This document shows, in pieces, positions 56,029-64,000 of a DNA stretch of 64,000 nucleotides. Source of the stretch: Meloidogyne chitwoodi (taxonomy: Eukaryota > Nematoda > Chromadorea > Rhabditida > Meloidogynidae). The notes beneath the pieces were generated by a model. That model saw nothing but the letters and a program-made list of their open reading frames with translations, was not told the DNA's origin and did no database searches. How positions within the stretch are numbered: the stretch's first letter is position 1; every line of letters begins with the position of its first letter. The position numbers and the translations under genes are program-made. The DNA is taken from the NCBI GenBank assembly GCA_015183035.1, contig JACZZP010000018.1, forward strand, positions 1,364,001-1,428,000, in the 5' to 3' direction.

Positions 56029-56748
56029 ATGTTTTTTTCTTTCATTCGTCGAGCAGTTCCATTGACGGTTAATTTCTTAATTCTCTTTTCTATTTTTTTA
56101 TTTTAGATCAAGAAAGTCACGGTTCCAACCTTTGCAATTTCTGAGGAGTTCGTTCCAGCCTCTTCGCAGGGGCATTTGAATCGAGCAGTCAATGCTCTTT
56201 GTCTTGGCCATGGGGCATCTGCCTCCAATGAAATTTGGCTCAGCGCATCGTGCCAGTTAAAGGTGTTGTTGAGAATGCATTCAATGGATGTCGAGTCTTT
56301 CCGGATGAAACAAGCGGTTGTTCTATTCTACTTAGTTCATCTTTCAGAGGATCCCAAGGAATTTCGTAATGGTTGGACTTCTGCTTATGCGTTCGTTTTT
56401 ATCTTAACATTTTTAAGCTCAGTTTTGTAAAATAATATTTTACTGTTTTAATATATTGATTAAATATAAAATTTTTTTAATTAACTTTATTTAAAGTTCA
56501 CATAAAAGTTCTTACGAGGACGATCAACCATCACTTATTCAAATTAAACATTGGATGGATAGTACAGCAATGTTCAACAACGATCTTTATAACATTCATT
56601 CTTTGGGACGTTTCAAAGAAGAGGATCTCAGAAAGGCTATGGCTGAGAAGCGACTGGCTCATAAGGTTAATTTTATTAGTTTTTTTGGTATTAGAAAAAA
56701 TATTTTTTATTTTAGTTGCTTGATTATCCTAAGAAGGAAGAAGAATAG
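56029..56748 (+). CDS. Unknown gene X, copy 1
   Basis: Not recognised. Four exons join: MFFSFIRRAVPLT, then IKKVTVPTFAISEEFVPASS, QGHLNRAVNALCLGHGASAS, NEIWLSASCQLKVLLRMHSM and RMKQAVVLFYLVHLSEDPKE. The third exon is SHKSSYEDDQPSLIQIKHWM and FNNDLYNIHSLGRFKEEDL; the last is LLDYPKKEEE. About 170 residues, helical and soluble, no signal peptide beyond a weakly hydrophobic start. The copy in unit 2 (62108-62963) is only roughly half identical at the protein level, yet its exon structure is the same, so both are likely real genes under relaxed or diversifying selection. VPS34 starts about 215 bp downstream behind a TTTTAG, operon-like. Confidence 0.6.
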
Positions 56749-56962
56749 ATGACCATAAATTAAAACCAAAATAATTTAAAAAATATATTATTTGCGGGTT
56801 TTAAAATAAATATTTCTTTTAAAATTTTAATAATATTTATGTTATTTATGTTTCATTATATATTAAAAAATGATTTTATTATTTGAATAACTTTGGACTG
56901 TTACTCTTACGTTAACAATTGATCTTTTTACTAATTTTAAATTTTAGCCCTGTTCTACTAAA

Positions 56963-57883
56963 ATGAGAAAGAATTTTAACTATGTATTTAGTTCAGAAAT
57001 TAATGTTCCTCTGAGGATTCGTTTAGTTTCTCTTTCTGGTTATTTAACAAGTCATGGAGATATACAAAGATATGCGACTCCTTCAGGCTGTATGTTTGTT
57101 AGATTGACGGTTTGCTTTGTTTTTAAGATATTTTTGAGTTTAGAAAGTGTTTTTAATTTTAAAGATTTATTGCAATGAAAGAATGGTTGGAAGAAGTGTT
57201 CAAAGTTCTTTTCCACATCAACCTATTGGCTCTTCTATTCGAAATATTCAAGAGTTTGATGAATGGATATTTCTTCCTGTTACTTATTCTGACTTGAATA
57301 GAGATGCTTTGTTACATGTAACTTTATGGGATGTTGGAACTTGTGTTGAACCGGTTTTTTTTATTTAATTTAGTTGATAGTTACTTTTTCCAATGATTAG
57401 CAATATTTTAAAGATCAAAGCTTATTATTTTAATATTTCGCTAATCATTTTTAAATAATTTGTATATTATTACATATCTTATTTTTTAAATTTTCATAGG
57501 TTTTAATCGCTCAATGTACCAAAAAGTTGTTCTCTAAACATTCAATATTTCGTTCGGGTATTATTGATTTAAAGTTAGAACAAGTAATTGGTAAATCTGA
57601 CAAAAATAAAGCTTTAACTACAAATAACAATAATTTGGATTTTATCAACTTTTCATCTCCTGTAAAACAAGCAGAGTCTTGTGAAGATGCTGAAGATTCA
57701 ACACCTTTATTAAAAACTGATGAAAATATTAATTCATTAAAGTCTTCGAATAAATATGGGATTCAATTAAAAGATTTGTTAAAAAAGGAAAAACTTTACA
57801 ATCAAAAATTTATTGATAGAGTGGATTGGTTGGATAAAATTACTTTTGCAAAATTGGAAGAAATTAAACAAGAGGTTTTTTAA
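56963..57883 (+). pseudogene. VPS34 (class III PI3-kinase) 5-prime fragment, unit 1
   Basis: Three exons encode MRKNFNYVFSSEINVPLRIR, GCMFVRLT|IYCNERMVGRSV, FDEWIFLPVTYSDLNRDALL, HVTLWDVGTCVEPVLIAQCT, KLFSKHSIFRSGIIDLKLE, a polar insertion, and FIDRVDWLDKITFAKLEEIK. This is the PI3K C2 domain of VPS34, including the WNEW...LPVxYxDLxRxA-like block, the LTxWDV block and VDWLDxxTF. The helical (PIK) and kinase domains are missing: the frame stops at 57881-57883 and a Merlin element begins 117 bp later. So this is a truncated duplicate that could at most make a C2-only protein. Confidence 0.85.
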
Positions 57884-57999
57884 TGTTTTATAGATTAAGT
57901 AAAGGTTCTGCGAAATCGATAAAGTTCCAAAAAAATCTAATTTTGTTCGAGTATTTTGGTTGGAAATTTTGTTTATTTTTAGTATATAATTTGTATTTT

Positions 58000-58716
58000 G
58001 GCACTCTTCTAGAACGGATGGTACTTTCTGCGGACTTTTCTATTATTTAATTTAGTAGTATATATTATTTGATTTTTGCCTTAAGGCAAATAAAGGAGTA
58101 CATATTTTTTATTCACACAAATAAGAATCATGATTGACAATTTTGTGAGATTAAATGGAAAAAACAATCTGGTCCTTTAAAACGTTGTCTCCAAACAAAT
58201 TCATGAATGTAGCTCTCAAGTGTTGTTTCCTTAGTTCCAAATTCAGTTTTATGTCTTCTTTTGAGTTTCTGCCAGAGTGACTCTATATTCTGGGTATGGA
58301 TTGACTTATCTTCTTTATTATCAAACTCCTTACTACACTTTTTTGCGCAACAACGCCATATTGAACATTTATCCTTTCTCTTTTCCTGAAGCATTTCCCT
58401 CCCACAATCACAGGTTCTACGTTGATGAAGCAATTTAAGATCTACCAACCATTGTTGAAATTCCCCATCTGGTAAGCTGATCTTGCTGTATAATTGTAAC
58501 AAAGTAAAATTTTGAAGAGTTTGAATCATTTTTCTAAATAATCGACTAACAATAATGTAAATGACTGGGTCAGAAACATTTACACCTTTTTGTTAGTCTA
58601 TTAACTCCTTTATTTGCCTTAAGGCAAAAATCAAATAATATATACTACTAAATTATATAATAGAAAAGTCCGCAAAAAAAGTCCGCAGAAAGTACCACCC
58701 GTTCTAGAAGAGTGCC
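58000..58716. mobile_element. Merlin-type element at the duplication junction, 8-bp target duplication
   Basis: The left end GGCACTCTTCTAGAACGGAT and the reverse complement of the right end GGCACTCTTCTAGAACGGGT match over about 110 bp, apart from an extra GCGGACTTTTTTT on the right arm. TGTATTTT repeats directly at 57992-57999 and 58717-58724. The inside holds a minus-strand transposase with a deleted centre. Inserted just upstream of the second phosphatase copy. Confidence 0.92.
58128..58529 (-). pseudogene. ISXO2-like (Merlin) transposase with central deletion
   Basis: MIQTLQNFTLLQLYSKISLP, DGEFQQWLVDLKLL, a zinc ribbon (RRTCDCGREM...WRCCAKKC) and then directly the C-terminal catalytic part (KSIHTQNIESLWQKLKRRHK, YIHEFVWRQRFKGPDCFFHL). 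The HxxxIExxW block contains the last catalytic Glu, but the first two acidic residues are gone. The frame is open (about 133 codons), so the deletion is in frame. It could still encode a DNA-binding product that competes for element ends; that is speculation. Confidence 0.85.
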
Positions 58717-58744
58717 TGTATTTTTTATACTAGTTTAGACCTAA

Positions 58745-60008
58745 ATGACTCCTCAAGCAATTATAAACGCCGTTGTTGAACACTTTTTCACTCTTATGAC
58801 ACATTTCTGTTTGACGCAGATGGTGTTTTGTGGCGAGATGAGAATCCTTTACCTGGGGCTATTGAATTTGTAAAACGTTTGTTAGATGCTGGGAAACGAG
58901 TGATTATACTTACAAACAATTCTACACGAGATCCTATAGGACATGCGGAAAAGGCACAAAGATTAGGATTTTCTAGTTTGTTTTTTCTTTTTTTTAATAA
59001 AATATATAGTCATTAAGAAAAATTAATTTTTTAAAGATTTTATTTTCCGTGGGGTTCTCCTCATTTTTATTTTTAACATTCAGTAAAAATTTAAATTTAT
59101 ACCAGTAAGTTTATTATTTTTGTCAGATTTCACATCCAATGATATTTGTTGTCCAAGTCAAATACTTGCAGACAAATTGGACCAATTGAAGAAAGATCCA
59201 AAGTTTTCGGCTAAATCTAATCTTCCAATTTTTTTAATTGGACCGCCAGGATTGGAAAATTTTCTTAGGAAGCGAGGTTTTGAATCAATTGGGACAGGGC
59301 CTGATCCTATGCCTAATGATAAGGTTAAAACTTTAAAATTTGTTTTGGTTTGTATATATTTGTTTAGGTATTTACTTTACATTCTGCTCCTGAATTTGTT
59401 CCAAAAGAACCTGTTTTTGCTGTAATTGGATCATTCGATTCTCATATTAGTTTCCCAAAAATTATGAAAGCAGTTAATTACTTGAACGACAGAGATATGC
59501 CATTTTTTGTGACAAATGAAGATGCTCGTTTTCCTGGGAGAGATCCTAATATTGTCATTCCTGGCTCTGGAACGGTATTAAATTTATAATAAAAATTAAA
59601 AGACTATTAAACTGATTTAAATCAAAGATTTGAAATTATTACAACATTTTTCTGAATAAAATATAAATTTTAGATTACTTCAATGTTGAGATATGTTTCC
59701 GGACGTGAACCAATAGTTATGGGAAAACCAAGTCCATTTTGTTGGGATTATATTTGCAAACATTTGGTGGGACCGTTTGTACCAGAACGAACTTTAATGA
59801 TTGGCGATAGGTTTAATTATATTTAAATAAATTTTAAAAAATTTAAAGATGTGAGACAGATATACAATTTGGACGTAATTCAGGCATTAGCACTCTTTTA
59901 GTTTTAACTGGTGTTTCTTCAATGGATGATGTTAATAATTTTGTAGTGCAAGGGAAGCAATCACTTATCCCTGAATTTTTTGTGAAAAATTTGAAAGAAT
60001 TTTTGTGA
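58745..60008 (+). pseudogene. Phosphoglycolate phosphatase-like HAD hydrolase, copy 2, frameshifted N-terminus
   Basis: From about 58800 to the TGA at 60006-60008 the sequence is almost identical to copy 1, introns included. The first 60 coding bases differ: the stretch between GCAATT and ACACATTTCTG is 10 bp shorter, so the conserved ATG is out of frame with the nucleophile motif (FDADGVLW). The in-frame open stretch begins only at WRDENPLPGA, without the catalytic Asp pair. Unless another upstream exon restores the frame, the copy is catalytically dead. Confidence 0.8.
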
Positions 60009-60548
60009 AAAATTGTTGTAATATTTATTTTTTTGTTTTTTAGTCAAATCCGTTTTAGTCATTTCTTTCCAAAAAAATTAGATGAAATTATCCATGTCTC
60101 CTATATTCCTTCTGAAATGAATTTTAAATTTCCTTGGTTTTAGTTTAAAAATTGTAAAAAACGAAGGAATAAAATATTAAAATTTAATTATATTTTAAAT
60201 TTACATTAAATAAAGGATGAAATTTAAAAATCTTCATAATTCATTTCACTTATCGCCGAAAGGACTCGAACCCTGAACCTTTTCTATTCCCAGATTACGC
60301 GTAACCAACTAAGACACTGTATTGAACTACTTTTTTAATAGCTAAATAAGGATCTTTTGTCCTTTGATATTTTGTATTAATCTCAGATTTGGTATTTTGA
60401 AAATGTTTATGTCCTTTGATATTTTGCTTAATTTTTTATCTTTTTGTTCCATTGTATTTTTAACTTTACTTATACATTTGATTCTGTTTTATTCGATTTA
60501 AACTTTAATTTAGATACCTCTTTTTGACTTTCATAAATATTTAGGCTA
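60009..60548. other. Spacer of unit 2 before the hairpin element
   Basis: Homologous to 55350-55880 of unit 1 with increasing divergence; contains the second tRNA-like module. Confidence 0.5.
60252..60319 (-). repeat. tRNA-like sequence (unit 2), A box damaged
   Basis: Copy of 55591-55660 with one base missing in the TTGGTTAACGCG block (TTGGTTACGCG), so even less likely to work as a tRNA. Confidence 0.5.
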
Positions 60549-61188
60549 TACTGACTTATAGGGGGTTTTTTGTTTATGGATTGATTTGAACAAGTAAGGT
60601 GTCATTCGGAAGAGCTCTGAAAACTGAGTCGAACTAGGGGTGGAGGAAGTCGGTCCGACCATTGGGAACCGAGTTACAGACCCTCGAAAATTGAAAAATC
60701 ATAGGGGGGAGTAAGCTCATTGAGGTAATTACCGAGGCTGCTCCTAAATTATTTTCACTGAATTAATTATTTTGTTGTAATTTGCGCCGTAGAATTAACG
60801 CATGTACCAAAAGCCAACTAGGGTTGGGCTCCCACACGAAGAAGTCATAAAACACTCCCAATAGGTCCAAGTTTGACGTGTTTCCAGCAAACTTCGATCC
60901 ATCATAACTTTGTTTAAAATCGTTCAATCAAGACGATTTTGGTCTCATTCGATAGGTCTCGAAGAGCCGAGTCGAATGAGCTATCATACTCATATTTGAA
61001 TTTTTACCGCCAAGAAGAGCTTGCCCCCCCCCCCTATGGTTATTCGATTTTCGGGTGTCTGTAACTCGGTCCCCAATGGTCGGATCGACTTCCTCCACCC
61101 CTAGTTCGACTCAGTTTTCAGACTCTTCCGAATGACACCTTACTAGTTCAAATCAATCCATAAACAAAAAATCCCCTATAAGTCAGTA
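60549..61188. mobile_element. Giant hairpin element with about 170-bp inverted arms
   Basis: The arms start TACTGACTTATAGGGG and are inverted repeats through GTAAGGTGTCATTCGGAAGA, GTGGAGGAAGTCG and GAGTTACAGAC to ATAGGGGGG, with scattered mismatches. TA dinucleotides at 60547-60548 and 61189-61190 fit a Tc1/mariner-type insertion. A run of about thirteen C lies in the right arm. The loop (about 300 bp) has no coding frame. Absent from unit 1 at the homologous position. Confidence 0.8.
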
Positions 61189-61219
61189 TATTCAATATTT
61201 ATTCTTTCAATCCTTATAA

Positions 61220-61893
61220 ATGGATCATTTAAAGAATATTGATGCAAAACAAAAAATTTCTGAATTGATTAGATGATGCGTTTGGTTATTTAATATTTTT
61301 GATTGAAAAACAAATTTATAATTTTGAGACTACTTACCTTGAAGAATCTTCTGAAAATGGAAATATCGTTAAAGGTTTCCTTTATTTTAAACTTTTTTAA
61401 AAATTATTTTAGGTTTTAACAAACTAATGGAATCTGCCATTACTGGAATATCTTCATGTGCAGCATTAAATTTAGTTTCTGGGCATTCTAAGGGAAGAAG
61501 GCCTCCAAAGCGACATTTTGATCAAGCTAATAGATTTTTTTCTCTTTCTTCAATGACTTCACCTGTTTCATTAAGTTTGAATTTGAATAGTGCTGAAGGT
61601 TTAATTGATGAATCTTCTTTTCAGAATGGAATTCAACAAAAGGTTATTTTAAGGATTAATGAGGGCTGTTTTCTTTCATTAAAGATATTCGTTTTAGTTA
61701 TTTACCATTTTTTATTTAGAATATTCTTACAAATGGCGAAAAGCAAGTCAAAAATAATTTCAACACTCGATCTCATGATCATCAAAATAGTGACATTGTT
61801 ACCAAATCAGAGTCTTCTGTTGATGGTGAAGGTGGATTGACTTCTATTTCTGCTACAATTTCGAATAAAAGGACTCGTCTTGTTATTGATTAG
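61220..61893 (+). CDS. EAF6-like (MEAF6) chromatin factor, possible frameshift in exon 1
   Basis: EAF6 is a small subunit of NuA4 and MYST-type histone acetyltransferase complexes. The core reads YLIFLIEKQIYNFETTYLEE, SSENGNIVKG|FNKLMESAIT and later GRRPPKRHFDQANRFFSLSS with MTSP; human MEAF6 has [20 protein letters not shown] and FKEAERLFSKSSVTS at the same places. The C-terminus is polar and ends NKRTRLVID (TAG 61891-61893). Upstream, MDHLKNIDAKQKISELIR fits the N-terminal helix but is one base out of frame with the core at about 61274 (TGA). Either a one-base indel, an assembly error or a missed exon; the rest has normal splice sites. Confidence 0.65.
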
Positions 61894-62107
61894 TAAAATT
61901 GTTTTAAAATACAAATGATCTACTATACAGTTTATTTCTTTTTTTACAAAACAGTTTTAATACAATAAATATATTTTTGTTTTTATTTTTTATTATCGTG
62001 GTAAAATTACCATTTTTATTTATCAAATTTTCTTTTTTATTATTAACATTATATATTGATTTTTTAGTTGTTTTTCCATTGATCTTAGCTTTTTGGCTGT
62101 TTGTCAT

Positions 62108-62963
62108 ATGAGTAAAAAACTGCGTTTTCCTAAAATTGTTTCGGTTCCTTTACCGGTAATTTTTTATAAACTTCTTTGGGTGGAAAAATGATTGAAGATT
62201 TATTTCTGGGATGTTGTTTTTTCTTTATTTTTTACAAGAAGATTGGTTTTGGTTAGCTTTGGATAATTTATGTTAGATACAAATCCACAGATATCGGATC
62301 AGAGAACTAATTTAAATTTTTATTTTAGATCATGAAAGTAAATATATCAGCTTTGAAATTCTCTCATGAATTGATCCCTGCAAATCCTCAGGGTCATTTG
62401 AGACTTGCAGTTAATCTTTTGGAGAAGGGTAAAGGAGCATCAGCTTCAAATCAAATATGGCTGTGTGCGAGTCAACAATTAAAAATTCTTCTTCAAAGTT
62501 ATAATTTGGATGTCGGAGACTACCGAATGAAAAGCGCTGTTGTCGAATATTACTTGGCAAAAAAATGCACAAGCGATAGTGACAAATTTGTAGATAATTG
62601 GGATTTTGCTTATCAGTTCGTTTTTTTTAACATTTTTAAGATAAAAGTTTTTCAAAACTAATTTTTTAATAAATTAATATAAAGATAAAATTATTCTTTT
62701 ATGTAACTTTATTTTTAAGTGGACATTTGAATAGTTATATGGATTTTGAACGTTCTTCTCAACGTATTTACAAATGGATGGAAAAAGCTGAGCTTTTTTG
62801 CAATGAGCTATATGACATTCATGATAAAAAGCGTTTTGTCAAGAAGGAATTGATCAAGACTTTAAAGGAGAAGAACTTAGCCAATAAGGCAAATTTTATT
62901 ATATTTTAATTAGAAAAACATCTTGTTTTTTAGTTAATTCATCTTAAGGATAAAGAAGAATAG
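62108..62963 (+). CDS. Unknown gene X, copy 2
   Basis: Same four-exon layout as copy 1: MSKKLRFPKIVSVPLP, IMKVNISALKFSHELIPANP, QGHLRLAVNLLEKGKGASAS, NQIWLCASQQLKILLQSYNL, RMKSAVVEYYLAKKCTSDSD, then GHLNSYMDFERSSQRIYKWM, ELFCNELYDIHDKKRFVKKE and LIHLKDKEE. Shared GxASxNxIWLxASxQLKxLL and RMKxAVVxxYL patterns define the family; the middle exon start is completely different. Function unknown. TAG at 62961-62963; VPS34 follows about 275 bp downstream. Confidence 0.6.
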
Positions 62964-63238
62964 ATGATTGGTGATGTTTAGAAATTTACTTTTATGATGA
63001 CCTCAAATAGAATCAGCTCAAAATAATTAAAAAATAATCTATTGTTTATTTAACGGGTTTTAAATAAATATTTCTTTTAAAATTGGAATGATCTTTATGT
63101 TTTTATCATTATATCTTTAAAAATGATTATCTTAGTATTCTGAATAATTTGAATTTTTTGAATATGTTGATATAGGACAGTTATTCTATCATTAATGATC
63201 TTTTTACTAATTTTAAATTTTAGCCCTATTCTGCTAAA

Positions 63239-64000
63239 ATGAGAAAGAATTTTAATTATGTGTTTAGTTCAGAAATTAATGTTCCTCTGAGGATTCGTTT
63301 AGTTTCTCTTTCTGGTTATTTAACAAGTCATGGAGATATACAAAGATATGCGACTCCTTCAGGCTGTATGTTTGTCAGATTGACGGTTTGCTTTTTAGAA
63401 ATTGTGTTTTTAATTTTTCACTTTAAAGATTTATTGCAATGGAAGAATGGTTGGAAGAAGTGTTCAAAGTTCATTTCCACATCAACCTATTGGCTCTTCT
63501 ATTCGAAATATTCAAGAGTTTGATGAATGGATATTTCTTCCTGTTACTTATTCTGACTTGAATAGAGATGCTTTGTTACATGTAACTTTATGGGATGTTG
63601 GAACTTGTGTTGAACCGGTTTTTTATTTAATTATTATTATTTGAAAATTAGTTACTTTTTCCAATATTTTTATGAACACTATTTCAAGACTTAAAGCTTA
63701 CAATTTTATTTAAATAATAATTATAATATTAGTTTCATTTTATATTTTTATCTTATTTTTTAAATTTTCATAGGTTTTAATCGCTCAATGTACCAAAAAG
63801 TTGTTCTCTAAACATTCAATATTTCGTTCGGGTATTATTGATTTAAAGTTAGAACAAGTAATTGGTAAATCTGACAAAAATAAAGCTTTAACTACAAATA
63901 ACAATAATTTGGATTTTATCAACTTTTCATCTCCTGTAAAACAAGCAGAGTCTTGTGAAGATGCTGAAGATTCAACACCTTTATTAAAAACTGATGAAAA
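63239..64000 (+). CDS. VPS34 (class III PI3-kinase), unit 2, truncated by window end
   Basis: Starts MRKNFNYVFSSEINVPLRIR behind ATTTTAG (likely spliced-leader site) and is nearly identical in exons to the unit 1 fragment, including YCNGRMVGRSV-type C2 sequence and SKHSIFRSGIIDLKLE. VPS34 makes PI3P for endosomes and autophagy. The helical and kinase domains would lie beyond the window. Introns are more divergent than exons. If complete, this is the functional copy. Confidence 0.85.

Larger units (their letters stand above)
54067..57890 (+). repeat. Segmental duplication, unit 1
   Basis: Order: HAD phosphatase, tRNA-like module, gene X, 5-prime part of VPS34. Exons and introns of the phosphatase are almost identical to unit 2; VPS34 exons also; gene X and spacers are strongly diverged. 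Confidence 0.9.
58736..64000 (+). repeat. Segmental duplication, unit 2 (runs off the window)
   Basis: Same gene order as unit 1 but with a giant hairpin element and an EAF6-like gene inserted between the tRNA-like module and gene X. Confidence 0.9.

Noticed and set aside
56029..57883. Gene X and VPS34 as one fused gene
   Set aside because: Gene X has its own stop at 56746-56748, and VPS34 begins with an ATG behind a separate acceptor-like site.

Overview
The window is very AT-rich eukaryotic DNA with dense, small-intron genes on both strands. Introns are mostly about 40-60 bp, with donors that usually read G|GTTTTTT and acceptors TTTTAG. Several start codons sit just behind an intron-like TTTCAG/TTTTAG, which fits spliced-leader trans-splicing. 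The gene repertoire (inhibitory SMAD, muscle essential myosin light chain, LIS1, VPS34, nematode-type 5S rRNA) says metazoan and nematode. The codon bias, intron style and FLYWCH/Merlin/pogo transposon debris suggest a root-knot-nematode-like (Meloidogyne-type) genome; the genus is inference.

Layout. 0-1.6 kb: a fold-back DNA transposon carrying a broken FLYWCH zinc-finger gene, then a small GC-rich hairpin element. 1.6-7.4 kb (minus): RNA polymerase III second-largest subunit and a short unknown gene. 7.9-16.6 kb (plus): LIS1, mitochondrial ribosomal protein uS17m, and the RNase P/MRP subunit POP1. 17.1-18.5 kb (minus): ARF1-type GTPase. 19.2-22.6 kb (plus): CD2BP2/Lin1-like U5 snRNP factor without its GYF domain, TOM7, TMX2. 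22.6-28.3 kb: nested repeats, an unrecognised gene with a Merlin element in an intron, and an apparently complete pogo/Tigger-type transposon. 28.3-37 kb: G-rich element, essential myosin light chain, an IGF2BP-like KH gene with an internal tandem duplication, and a centrin. 37.4-43 kb: a leucine-rich-repeat membrane protein (minus) and RPRD1/CID (plus) with a second Merlin element in an intron. 43.4-53.8 kb: tandem repeat and one 5S rRNA gene, inhibitory SMAD (minus), RAD23 (minus), THAP protein (minus), PCMT (plus). 54-64 kb: a segmental tandem duplication with the order phosphoglycolate-phosphatase-like HAD gene, unknown gene X, VPS34. The first VPS34 copy is a 5-prime fragment, the second HAD copy is frameshifted, a third Merlin element sits at the junction, and an EAF6-like gene plus a giant hairpin element occur only in the second unit.

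Most genes are independent housekeeping genes. Two short intergenic gaps (uS17m-POP1 and CD2BP2-TOM7, plus gene X-VPS34 in both duplicated units) look operon-like. The unusual content is the repeat fraction: three Merlin elements with exact 8-bp target duplications, a complete pogo-type element, at least four hairpin/MITE families, and a scattered series of tRNA-like modules that lie repeatedly inside introns. I found no evidence for a wholly new multi-gene system. The most novel-looking items are the KH internal duplication with a sharp identity step, the mosaic segmental duplication, and the structure of the transposons. All exon joins were read by eye and need transcript confirmation.
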